Under the pieces are notes generated by a model. The model saw nothing but the letters and a program-made list of their open reading frames with translations. It searched no databases and had not been told where the DNA came from. The position numbers and the translations under genes were made by a program. A stretch of DNA of 22,851 nt from a virus. The stretch spans positions 1 to 22,851 of the IMG/VR virus record IMGVR_UViG_3300046514_000398, one strand, 5' to 3'. Of the stretch, positions 16,411-22,851 are shown piece by piece (within the stretch, counting starts at the first letter, position 1; every line of letters starts with the position of its first letter).

Positions 16411-17403
16411 TTATTGAAAGCCTCCGCCTGGGTTGTAACCGTTGGCCGGGTCATAAGCGCTGTTCGCGGGCGTGTTCCACCCGGTATTGCTGCCGCCTCC
16501 GCCGAAGTTAATCGAAGGTATCGCGCGGCCTAAAGCGCTGGACGCCCCGCCTACCGCGTTGCCCCAAATTGCGCCCTGACCCATTGCGTTCGCTGCGCCT
16601 GCGTTAGCGGCAGACTGTGCGAGTTGGTTCGTTGCTCCCACGCGCGCAAGCATCACATTTGTAATCGCCTGCCCACCGAGCCCCGCATCCGGCAACATGC
16701 TGGCAGACGTGCCTAAAACTTTTGCGCTTCCGCCCAAGTTGTTTAGCTGCGTTGCCGAGAGTGAAGGGAAAAGTCCTTGCAGAATATTCTGCCGGGAATT
16801 TTCCAAGTTCTGCGCGGACGCGAGAAGGTCCGCCGCCTGCTTTTGGCGTTGCTGCTGAAGCTGAATCCCGGCAGTGCCGAGAATGGTGCGAAGCTGTTGC
16901 CCGCCGATTCCCCTGCCCGAGGCAGCGCCGGTCACCATGCCAGAAGACTCTAAACCGGCCTGGACCATCTGCGCCTCTACGTCCGGCGGCAAAGTTGCCC
17001 CAGCCTTTAACTGATTGAGAGCCTCGTCAACGAGTTTGTTTTTCGCGTCCTGCATCCCTGGCGTTCCGGCCAGAGCTTCCTTAGTCGCTTGGTCAGCTAC
17101 CTGTCCAGACTGCACGCCAATCTGCCCACCCTGATTGAGTAGCTGAGCTTCCGATTGGTATCGAGCCGCGAGCAAAGCGGGGTCCGTTACGCCCTGGAGT
17201 TGAAGGCGAGCGTTTGCATTCTGAACGTCTGCGGCTGTGGCTTGCGCCTGCACCGTGTTAGGATTCAGATTGTTGAATACAAACTGGCGCTGCTGATTAA
17301 GCGCGTCAATCTGCATCTGCGTCGCCTGCTTAACGGCGTCCGCCTGAATGGCTGCACCGGCTACTGTCCCGGCTGCCGTAAATAGTCCACCTAGTCCAAA
17401 GTT
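16411..17403 (-). CDS. Putative ejection-type virion protein, apparently starting at an AAC codon
   Basis: From the first ATG (17316) the protein has 301 residues, but coding clearly begins earlier. In-frame codons before the ATG encode a Gly-rich hydrophobic stretch (FGLGGLFTAAGTVAGAAIQA, then DAVKQATQMQIDALN) of the kind that opens many phage ejection proteins. Back to the in-frame TAA near 17436 there is no ATG, GTG or TTG. A strong AAGGAG (17412-17417) stands eight bases before an in-frame AAC (17401-17403), so AAC is the best candidate start, giving 330 residues. The rest is Gln/Ala-rich and helical (about residues 30-210), then Gly/Asn-rich with a GGGGSNTG segment near the end. The protein probably forms part of the DNA-ejection machinery. 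The tRNA directly upstream could decode this start. Alternatives are a mutated or mis-sequenced ATG, or a less usual start such as ATT near 17347. Confidence 0.7.
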   Translation of the reverse strand, partial: NFGLGGLFTAAGTVAGAAIQADAVKQATQMQIDALNQQRQFVFNNLNPNTVQAQATAADVQNANARLQLQGVTDPALLAARYQSEAQLLNQGGQIGVQSGQVADQATKEALAGTPGMQDAKNKLVDEALNQLKAGATLPPDVEAQMVQAGLESSGMVTGAASGRGIGGQQLRTILGTAGIQLQQQRQKQAADLLASAQNLENSRQNILQGLFPSLSATQLNNLGGSAKVLGTSASMLPDAGLGGQAITNVMLARVGATNQLAQSAANAGAANAMGQGAIWGNAVGGASSALGRAIPSINFGGGGSNTGWNTPANSAYDPANGYNPGGGFQ

Positions 17404-17411
17404 CGGTTCGT

Positions 17412-17417
17412 CTCCTT
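17412..17417 (-). promoter_or_regulatory. Ribosome-binding site AAGGAG in front of an AAC codon
   Basis: A six-base match to the anti-Shine-Dalgarno sequence, separated by eight bases from AAC (17401-17403), the ideal distance for initiation. No standard start codon is placed to use it: the closest in-frame ATG is 95 bases downstream. The ACG at spacing zero runs in another frame and soon meets a TAG. Confidence 0.75.
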
Positions 17418-17445
17418 CCCTGCAAAATTGTTTTTAACCGTCAAA

Positions 17446-17522
17446 TGGGTGCGGGAGTGGGATTTGAACCCACGACCTTTAGCTGAACAAGCTAACGAGC
17501 TTCCGGACTGCTCCATCCCGCG
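17446..17522 (-). tRNA. Initiator-like tRNA with anticodon GUU (reads AAC/AAU)
   Basis: A complete 77-base cloverleaf including an encoded CCA. Arms in order: acceptor CGCGGGA, D stem GAGC/GCTC with loop AGTCCGGAA, anticodon stem TTAGC/GCTAA with loop TTGTTCA (U33, anticodon GUU, C37), variable AGGTC, T arm GTGGG-TTCAAAT-CCCAC, acceptor TCCCGCA, C73, CCA. The acceptor closes with a C1/A72 mismatch, and the D stem has A11:U24. Both are signatures of bacterial initiator tRNA, as are G2:C71, C3:G70 and G4:C69, which are recognised by methionyl-tRNA formyltransferase. The arms other than the anticodon arm closely resemble E. coli tRNA-fMet. Missing are the CAU anticodon, the three consecutive G:C pairs of the anticodon stem, and A73. 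A plain tRNA-Asn would have a paired first position and usually G73 and A37. What amino acid it carries cannot be told from sequence. Confidence 0.9.
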
Positions 17523-17581
17523 ATAAAATTTAAGTGGCATCAACGTCAGAGAATAGTCTCTAATTTTTCGAGCTTTGACAA

Positions 17582-18400
17582 CTACGTCTTTACCAAAGTC
17601 CACAAAGCGATTTCGCCGGGGAAAACAAACGTCCCGGCAGCATAAAGCTTGTCCTGCTGAAACGTTTCGAAAGCCTGCCTGGGAGTGATGCCAGGGCCAA
17701 CCGTAAGATTCGTTTCCGGCGTAGCGCCGGGGTCTTTCGTGGCCTGCGACAATACGCGGCCCCGGAAGTCCACGTTGCCCGCGCCAAAGAGCGCCCAACC
17801 TGGGTTACTGTTGAGTGCATCGGTGAGGACTTCGAATGCCACTTGCTTAATGTCGCCCGGCACGCCGGAAACAGTTCTCCATAAAGCACGCTCCCACCAA
17901 ATAAGGCAGTTGATGGTTGTGTCAAAAAATTGCTGGTAGTCCACCGGCGAAGTCGGTCGCGCAGAAGTTGGTCCGGACGGGGGCTCGCTGTTGAATGCTA
18001 CCCAGTTTGTCCCGTCGAAAAGATACCAACCCACCGCAGAGCCAAAATCATTCGGCGCAATGTCGGTCGCGTCCTTGGTGGTCCGCAGCCACACCGGCGG
18101 CGTGCTGGTGCCCGGCGTGCTGGTGCCAATGAAAAACGGAATGGTGAATGACGCCGAAATGTCTAGCGGCACATACCGCTTGATTGAGTCGTCCCACACC
18201 CACCACTGGGTGCCGTTTTTCAGCCAGGGGCCAACGTTGCTCGTCGGCTCGGTGTCCCCAATGAAAATGAAGTTGGTGCCGTTGGGCGAAAGGATTTTCA
18301 TCCTCTTCACCATCGCGGCGAGGAAGTCGTTTGGCGTGCCGCGAAAAGTTGCGGGCAGTGGCGCGGCCTGAATGAACAGGCTAGTAGGTATTAAGCTCAT
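17582..18400 (-). CDS. Putative tail appendage or fibre-type protein (272 residues)
   Basis: No known domain was recognised with certainty. Many Trp, Gly, Pro and Thr residues with alternating short strands (WLKNGTQWWVWDDSIKRYV, VGWYLFDGTNWVAFN) suggest a beta-rich surface protein. Similar GTxWV-type segments are common in phage tail fibres and collar-type proteins. The C-terminal part (NPGWALFGAGNVDFRGRV, then TVGPGITPRQAFETFQ) looks like a separate folded tip. A 15-base tandem repeat encodes GTSTPGTSTP in the middle. The start overlaps the stop of the cysteine-rich protein (ATGA), so the two are probably co-translated and may act together in host binding. The tRNA gene follows 59 bases later. 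Confidence 0.65.
   Translation of the reverse strand: MSLIPTSLFIQAAPLPATFRGTPNDFLAAMVKRMKILSPNGTNFIFIGDTEPTSNVGPWLKNGTQWWVWDDSIKRYVPLDISASFTIPFFIGTSTPGTSTPPVWLRTTKDATDIAPNDFGSAVGWYLFDGTNWVAFNSEPPSGPTSARPTSPVDYQQFFDTTINCLIWWERALWRTVSGVPGDIKQVAFEVLTDALNSNPGWALFGAGNVDFRGRVLSQATKDPGATPETNLTVGPGITPRQAFETFQQDKLYAAGTFVFPGEIALWTLVKT
18099..18127 (-). repeat. 15-base tandem repeat (two units) coding GTSTP-GTSTP
   Basis: GGCGTGCTGGTGCCC at 18099-18113 is followed directly by GGCGTGCTGGTGCC at 18114-18127. The identity at every base points to a recent slippage duplication inside a Thr/Ser/Pro linker of the appendage protein. Such repeats can vary in copy number between related phages. Confidence 0.8.
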
Positions 18401-20142
18401 ACGTTTGTAAAGGTTGCTTCGAGTTCGATTTCGGTTTGAGTGGCGACTGATGGCGCGGCACAGACTCCGCCCGCGATAACTCCAACGTCCACAATAAGTG
18501 TATAGGGCACTCCGCCGTTAGCCGGAAGAGTAAGAGGAACATCATAGGTCCCGGCGGCGTGCGCGCTTGGGTCCCAATTAAACGAGAACGCAGGACCCCC
18601 CGGTCCGGGATTGAAAATAGCCACGCCTCCGCAAAGAGTGGGAATATCCCCTTGTTTGTGCAGAACGATGTGGACATTTATATTGCAGGTGCCGCTGCCG
18701 CCCACAACCACCGAGGACTGCCGTTCGATTTGCGCGTCGCTCGTGAAAGGATTAGGAATGTTGGCGAAAACGAATTGCTGGTTAGGCGTCACTTGAGAGA
18801 ACCCAAATGTCCCTCCGCCATCGGCTCCGCTTGCAAGAGTGAACCAACCCGGCGTCAGCGAATTCCAATTCGGGCACGAGTTAATTACCCAGGTGCAATG
18901 TGGTTCGCACGCGTCGCATGAAGTCCAGCAGTTGTTGTCCTTGTCGCATTCGATGACGTTGAAATTATATGTCCCTGGAGTCGTCGCAGTTCCCGAAAGC
19001 GTAGCCGTCGAAGCGTCGAAGGTGAGCCCTGGAATTCCAAACGGGTGTGGAGACAAATATTCAATCTGCCAGAAATACGGCGGGGTGCCTCCGGTTGCCG
19101 TCCAGGTGAATGAATAGGGCACGCCGATTTCAGGAGTCGGAGGAGGCGACGTGCTGTTGATGCCCTCAACGAAAAGTCTGTAACTCAGTTCTTGAAACTG
19201 GTCGGTCGCGTCCGTGATTTCGACAACGAAATTGAAAGTTCCATATTCGGTCGGGGTGCCGTGAATGGACGCGCTCAATGGCGTATCTTGCGTAAACACG
19301 ATGCCCGCCGGTAATGGGCCAACCAGAGAAAACGTGCAAGGGGCCGCAAAGGTGCCCGGCGCGTCGAAAGTAAATCCGTCAGCAACGTCCTTGCACATGT
19401 TGAACTCGAACGGCGGACCCGGAGGACCGGCAGGGATGCATTTGCATTGCGTGGCGTCCCAGGCGAAACCGTTATCACACGGCAGGTCCGGGTAAGTGCA
19501 GGGCACGCACTCGCACATAAGCTCATTGAAGCCGAAACCGTCTTCGCAGAGCGTGAGAGGCACGCAGCTACAGGCCGGTTTGCTGAGCGGCGTTTCGCCG
19601 TCCAGGGTAATTGCAGAGACGGCGTAGCAGCCGTCCGCGCAGGTCTGAAATATCAGGCCGGTGTTGGACACCAACTCAAGAGAATAGGTGCCGTCAATCG
19701 TTTCGCTCCGGTAGATGTTGATTTGCGTCCCGGTCGGAAACTGGTCAATCGTCCAGTAGGAGTATCCAGTGCCATCCGAGTGAAACGCGTCGCTCAACGG
19801 AGTGGTCGAACCGTCCGCGAGAACGGCGTCAAATTTGTAAAAGCCAATCTTGCAAAGCGCGATGGTTCCGGGAGGCACGCACTCGCTGATAATGGCGAAC
19901 TGGTCCCCAACGGTAGGCTGAAAATAAATCGTGTAGCAGAGCGCGCCAGGATAGGTGTTCCAGGACAGATACGAATGGCCGATGCCGCGCTTAATCAATC
20001 CAGTCGGGGAATTGTTCCCGCCGATGGGCTCAAGGATAATGACCGCGTGTCCGGAGCCGGAGAAAATGGTTTCGCAGACCGGCGGGCAGACATACTCAAT
20101 CCGAGGCGTCCGCAAAAACAAAGTGTCCAAAACAGTATTCAT
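18397..20142 (-). CDS. Cysteine-rich surface protein with Ig-like segments, probable host-binding protein
   Basis: 581 residues with 27 cysteines, unusual for a phage. Two modules with the same spacing follow each other: C-x10-C-x-C at residues 199-212 (CEDGFGF...) and 222-235 (CDNGFAW...). Around residues 294-312 and 384-398, HGTPTEYGTFNF and GTATTPGTYNFNV are typical of putative Ig/cadherin-like (He_PIG) folds, found in many adhesins. The C-terminal 150 residues are beta-rich with few charges. No transmembrane segment or clear signal peptide is present, as expected for a virion protein. Disulphides could form after release from the cell. It lies between the nozzle-like and appendage genes, so a receptor-binding or decoration role is plausible. 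Twelve bases separate it from the upstream stop, with no good ribosome-binding site. Confidence 0.7.
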   Translation of the reverse strand: MNTVLDTLFLRTPRIEYVCPPVCETIFSGSGHAVIILEPIGGNNSPTGLIKRGIGHSYLSWNTYPGALCYTIYFQPTVGDQFAIISECVPPGTIALCKIGFYKFDAVLADGSTTPLSDAFHSDGTGYSYWTIDQFPTGTQINIYRSETIDGTYSLELVSNTGLIFQTCADGCYAVSAITLDGETPLSKPACSCVPLTLCEDGFGFNELMCECVPCTYPDLPCDNGFAWDATQCKCIPAGPPGPPFEFNMCKDVADGFTFDAPGTFAAPCTFSLVGPLPAGIVFTQDTPLSASIHGTPTEYGTFNFVVEITDATDQFQELSYRLFVEGINSTSPPPTPEIGVPYSFTWTATGGTPPYFWQIEYLSPHPFGIPGLTFDASTATLSGTATTPGTYNFNVIECDKDNNCWTSCDACEPHCTWVINSCPNWNSLTPGWFTLASGADGGGTFGFSQVTPNQQFVFANIPNPFTSDAQIERQSSVVVGGSGTCNINVHIVLHKQGDIPTLCGGVAIFNPGPGGPAFSFNWDPSAHAAGTYDVPLTLPANGGVPYTLIVDVGVIAGGVCAAPSVATQTEIELEATFTNV

Positions 20143-20154
20143 TTGGCGATTGTT

Positions 20155-22167
20155 TTATGTGTCGATTCCTGCTGAAATTGTGGGCGGAACTACGCCCGCA
20201 AGCTCTGCCTCCGCCTGTTTTGTGGCGATTATTTTGGCGACTCGGTCGGCTGCTCCCTGGTTGACGATACTCTCAGCAAAGCCAGTTCCGACAGCGCTGA
20301 ATCCGTCCTGAATTACAAGCTCCGTTTGGTTCGAAGTGAAGTGCTGCTCCTGCACGTCCGCGAGAGCAGCGGTGACTTCCTCCCGGTCGGTTCCCTTCAC
20401 TGCTGCGCCGTCGTAGCGGACCGCGTTTAGCCCGGTCTCGTCCTCGCATGCATTGGACGCGCCGGATTTGTCTTCCGGAGTAGTCAGTGCAAAAGAGCGG
20501 ACATATTTAACCGTGGCCGGACCGTGCCCTACAATGAGATATTGAAAACAGTCGTCGATATTGTCAATGTCGGCGCGCTCGATGCCGCACGCGCTCAAAG
20601 AATCGTTGTCGGTTTTCTGGTTTGCGTCCTCCGTGCGGACGGTGCGAGATTGCGGCTTGAATGCAAAAATTGTGGTGTTGCTGTCCATTTCCAGGTCCCA
20701 GGACAGACTGCCCTTTTCAACTGAGATTCGCCGGGACATGACTTGCTGAAATGCGCCGCGAGTTCCACCGGCGTAAAAAACTCCTAAGTCCACGTCCTCC
20801 GCGATGCCAACCAGCGCAACGTCTACCCACTGCAAGCGGCAGGTAGAGCCCGGCAGTTTGGCCTGCACCGGCGCGGTCTGGCCGAAGTGCGCGCGCGTGG
20901 TGAACGCCCAGGTAATCGGGCAACCGTTATCGAGCCGGTCCGGCCTGAAAGATTCCCACAGTCGATTATGCCCGTCCGTATCGGCGGAGACATGAAAGGC
21001 TCGCTCTGCGTCCATGATTTCGCCGCACACCCACTCAACCGGGCGCGTCCCTGTCCAGTGACCGGCCCACGACGGACCAGAGGCATCGGTCAGCGTCGCC
21101 AGGGAGGCGTTATTCAAAACCCAGGTGTGCTTATTGAAAGTGTCCTCCGCCGGAACTGACATGACGAAAAACTGCCCGAAGGTGCCCGCCGCCACGAGAC
21201 TCAAGTCCTCGCTGAGTGTAACTTTCGAGAACATCATCTCATTGTCGCGAACTGGCAACCGGGACGTGAGCTTGCCGGACGTGGCCGGGTCAAACACTGC
21301 GACGCCCGAAGGAGAAAACCAAATGACCTGCCCGTAGTGGGATTTTATCGAGCGGTTCGAGAGGCAGCCCACCTGCAAAATTTCTTCTTGAAAATTCGTG
21401 GTCGTCGGCCACTGCGAGCGGTCCTGAATGTTGGCCTGGAGGATGGAAGCATTGGCTTCAGTGAAGACCAACAACTGCGGCGATTCCACGCTGGGAGTTT
21501 TCACCATCCCGGTCACTTCGCTGGCGAAGTAGAAAGCAGATTGCCCGCCGAGATAAATTTGCTCTCGGAAGCTAAACGGGTTTGCAATGTCGCTGGCCTG
21601 AACCGAATTATTCACGGAGACCCAAAGACGATTTCCTACCCAAACCATCGGCCCACCGGCGGGAGTGTCGAAAGCGTGGTCGCGAATGTGGCCGGAGTTC
21701 GAGCCATCATACCAAGCGGGCGCGGTGAAGCCGCCGTCCTGCATAATCAAAACGGACTTGGGCGGGATGACCTTAATAGCCGAGGAGAAGTCCTCGTTTA
21801 AACGCTCTGCCGCCTGAGTGGTGAGCGCCCAAAAAATCTGCTTCGCGGTCGGAGAAAAAAGAACGTTCGTGAGCAGGTGAAACTGATTGAAGGGCCACAG
21901 GGCGACGTAGACTTGTCCGTCCACGGCGACGACCATCTGCTCCAGGCCCTCCTGCGGTTTGAAAACAGCGGCCCCCTGAAGGTTGCCGTCCGGGAGTTGG
22001 ACGATGCAACGATGCCCAGGGCGGCAGGAGAGTTGCCCGCCCAGGTTAATCATGTTCAGCGCCGTCCAGCACGCGCCTATGCGGCACTGCGACGGGTCAT
22101 TGGACGAGTCCACGCCCAGGAAGAACGTGCCGTCATAGTCGAGAATTCGTGAGCCTGCTTCTCCCAT
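20155..22167 (-). CDS. Nozzle / tail tubular protein B-like protein (670 residues)
   Basis: The N-terminal part (GTFFLGVDSSNDPSQCRIGACW, cited here in two pieces: GTFFLGVDSSN and DPSQCRIGACW, then ALNMINLGGQLSCRPGHR, residues 13-53) follows the pattern of T7 gp12-like nozzle and P22 gp10-like stabilisation proteins, which open with an Asn-Asn/Gly-Gly...RPG motif before a beta-propeller. Regular short repeats of VWVGNRLWVSVN, LLVFTEANASIL and VIWFSPSGVAVFD over residues 180-330 agree with propeller blades. The C-terminal 130 residues are Asp/Glu/Ala-rich and helical. It would form the end of the short tail and close the DNA channel. Its start shares one base with the upstream stop (TAATG). The match is by pattern, not by strong identity. 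Confidence 0.6.
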   Translation of the reverse strand: MGEAGSRILDYDGTFFLGVDSSNDPSQCRIGACWTALNMINLGGQLSCRPGHRCIVQLPDGNLQGAAVFKPQEGLEQMVVAVDGQVYVALWPFNQFHLLTNVLFSPTAKQIFWALTTQAAERLNEDFSSAIKVIPPKSVLIMQDGGFTAPAWYDGSNSGHIRDHAFDTPAGGPMVWVGNRLWVSVNNSVQASDIANPFSFREQIYLGGQSAFYFASEVTGMVKTPSVESPQLLVFTEANASILQANIQDRSQWPTTTNFQEEILQVGCLSNRSIKSHYGQVIWFSPSGVAVFDPATSGKLTSRLPVRDNEMMFSKVTLSEDLSLVAAGTFGQFFVMSVPAEDTFNKHTWVLNNASLATLTDASGPSWAGHWTGTRPVEWVCGEIMDAERAFHVSADTDGHNRLWESFRPDRLDNGCPITWAFTTRAHFGQTAPVQAKLPGSTCRLQWVDVALVGIAEDVDLGVFYAGGTRGAFQQVMSRRISVEKGSLSWDLEMDSNTTIFAFKPQSRTVRTEDANQKTDNDSLSACGIERADIDNIDDCFQYLIVGHGPATVKYVRSFALTTPEDKSGASNACEDETGLNAVRYDGAAVKGTDREEVTAALADVQEQHFTSNQTELVIQDGFSAVGTGFAESIVNQGAADRVAKIIATKQAEAELAGVVPPTISAGIDT

Positions 22168-22850
22168 TACCTTATGTCGTAGTCGTATTTGTCTCGCGGG
22201 TTGCTCATGTCGATGACCTGCACCGGCATGAATAACGGCGGCTCACTCATTTGCTGCGCTTCAATTTCCAGCCGGGCAGCGTCCGCCTCGTAGGCGTGCG
22301 CGTCGGCAATCTGAAGGTCGGCGTAGTGTTTGCGCGCCTGCATTGCGAGAAGGAAAGCGACGCGGCTTTTCAGGGCAATGTGGTCGAAGCGACTGAAGAA
22401 AACTGGATTGGTCTTGCGGTAGGCGATGCGCGCCCAGTTGCAAGAGCGGTTGAGTTGAATCCGCCGATACTGCGGGTTCTGTTCGTCCGGCTCGTAAATT
22501 CCCAGGAGGGTTCCGGTGGTGCCGCTGTCGTCCGTGGTTGAGAGCCGCACGTTGCCAACAGTCCTATCTTTGAAAATTCCGGTGATGCGCGCAATCTCTG
22601 GCGCGCCCACGTCCGGGACCGCTACTCCGTAAATCGTTGGGACCCGATAGCCGTTCATTACCTGTCCGCCCTCCGTGTGGCGCAGGACATTGCCCTTGCT
22701 ATCGAACCCGTAAACTATGAAAGTTTTGCCGTTGTCTTCCGGCGTCTGGAGATACGCGACGAGTTGCGCCGGGTGCACAAGGTCACGAAAAGTAAAATGG
22801 TAGCCGCCCTGGTCCATCCACTTCCACTCGCAGATTGTCCGGCAGCTTCC
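22167..22850 (-). CDS. Putative tail/connector protein upstream of the nozzle-like gene, 5'-partial
   Basis: The frame is open to the right edge of the window, so the N-terminus is missing (227 residues visible). The visible start region (RTICEWKWMDQGGYHFTF) is followed by a beta-rich middle part. From about residue 150 a helical C-terminal third follows (HIALKSRVAFLLAMQARK, then a long Ala/Glu-rich helix), which ends in DKYDYDIR. No known family was recognised. In T7-like phages the adaptor protein gene (gp11) precedes the nozzle gene (gp12), so by order a head-tail connector or adaptor is possible. This is inference from position only. Confidence 0.6.
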   Translation of the reverse strand, partial: GSCRTICEWKWMDQGGYHFTFRDLVHPAQLVAYLQTPEDNGKTFIVYGFDSKGNVLRHTEGGQVMNGYRVPTIYGVAVPDVGAPEIARITGIFKDRTVGNVRLSTTDDSGTTGTLLGIYEPDEQNPQYRRIQLNRSCNWARIAYRKTNPVFFSRFDHIALKSRVAFLLAMQARKHYADLQIADAHAYEADAARLEIEAQQMSEPPLFMPVQVIDMSNPRDKYDYDIR

Positions 22851-22851
22851 A

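Noticed and set aside
17314-17316. ATG at 17314-17316 as the start of the ejection-type protein
   Set aside because: No ribosome-binding site precedes it, and a clearly coding, typical N-terminus in the same frame lies upstream behind a strong AAGGAG.
17446-17522. The tRNA as an ordinary tRNA-Asn or an ordinary tRNA-fMet
   Set aside because: The anticodon GUU excludes ordinary fMet. C1/A72, A11:U24, C37 and C73 do not fit an elongator tRNA-Asn.
17548-17568. Hairpin AGAGA-ATAG-TCTCT followed by AATTTTT on the + strand as a terminator
   Set aside because: The stem has only five weak pairs, and no + strand gene ends here. At most it might help process the tRNA precursor on the - strand.
17548-17580. 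TTGTCA as a -35 element of a promoter for the tRNA on the - strand
   Set aside because: No acceptable -10 box occurs at 16-18 bases (the best is GACTAT), so a promoter cannot be supported.

Overview
The window is a gene-dense piece (no gap longer than about 140 bases without a protein gene) of a tailed double-stranded DNA bacteriophage, probably short-tailed (podovirus-like). The evidence is phage-type replication genes on one side and, on the opposite strand, a nozzle-like tail protein, cysteine-rich surface proteins, Ala/Gln/Gly-rich ejection-type proteins and a giant multi-domain polyvalent protein. The host cannot be named from this sequence. No integrase, insertion sequence, CRISPR array or bacterial housekeeping gene is visible. 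Both ends of the window cut through genes.

Left block (1-6200, + strand, replication and recombination): a primase-helicase whose N-terminus lies outside the window, a sigma-70-like factor, an HNH-AP2 homing-type endonuclease, a RuvC-like resolvase with no normal start codon, a protein with a HicB-like stretch, a calcineurin-like phosphoesterase with an N-terminal helix-turn-helix, and a zinc-binding HNH endonuclease. Most are spaced tightly or overlap, so they probably form one transcript.

Right block (6112-22851, - strand, read from right to left, virion genes): an unidentified tail protein (partial), a nozzle/tail-tubular-B-like protein, a 27-cysteine surface protein with Ig-like segments, an appendage protein, a tRNA, three ejection-type proteins, a 2336-residue polyvalent protein (zincin motif, two ADP-ribosyltransferase-like modules, other modules), a 53-residue protein and a Pro/Ala-rich protein. 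The two blocks converge and overlap by 89 bases at 6112-6200.

The most unusual point is at 17401-17522. The tRNA has the body of a bacterial initiator tRNA: an unpaired C1/A72, the G2:C71, C3:G70 and G4:C69 pairs, and A11:U24. Its anticodon, however, is GUU, which reads AAC and AAU. The next gene, 43 bases downstream, has no ATG, GTG or TTG at its natural beginning. It has a strong AAGGAG ribosome-binding site followed, after 8 bases, by an in-frame AAC and then a typical ejection-protein N-terminus. A simple reading is that this phage encodes an initiator tRNA that starts translation at AAC. This is an inference that needs comparative and experimental proof. A point mutation or sequencing error in the start region is the main alternative.
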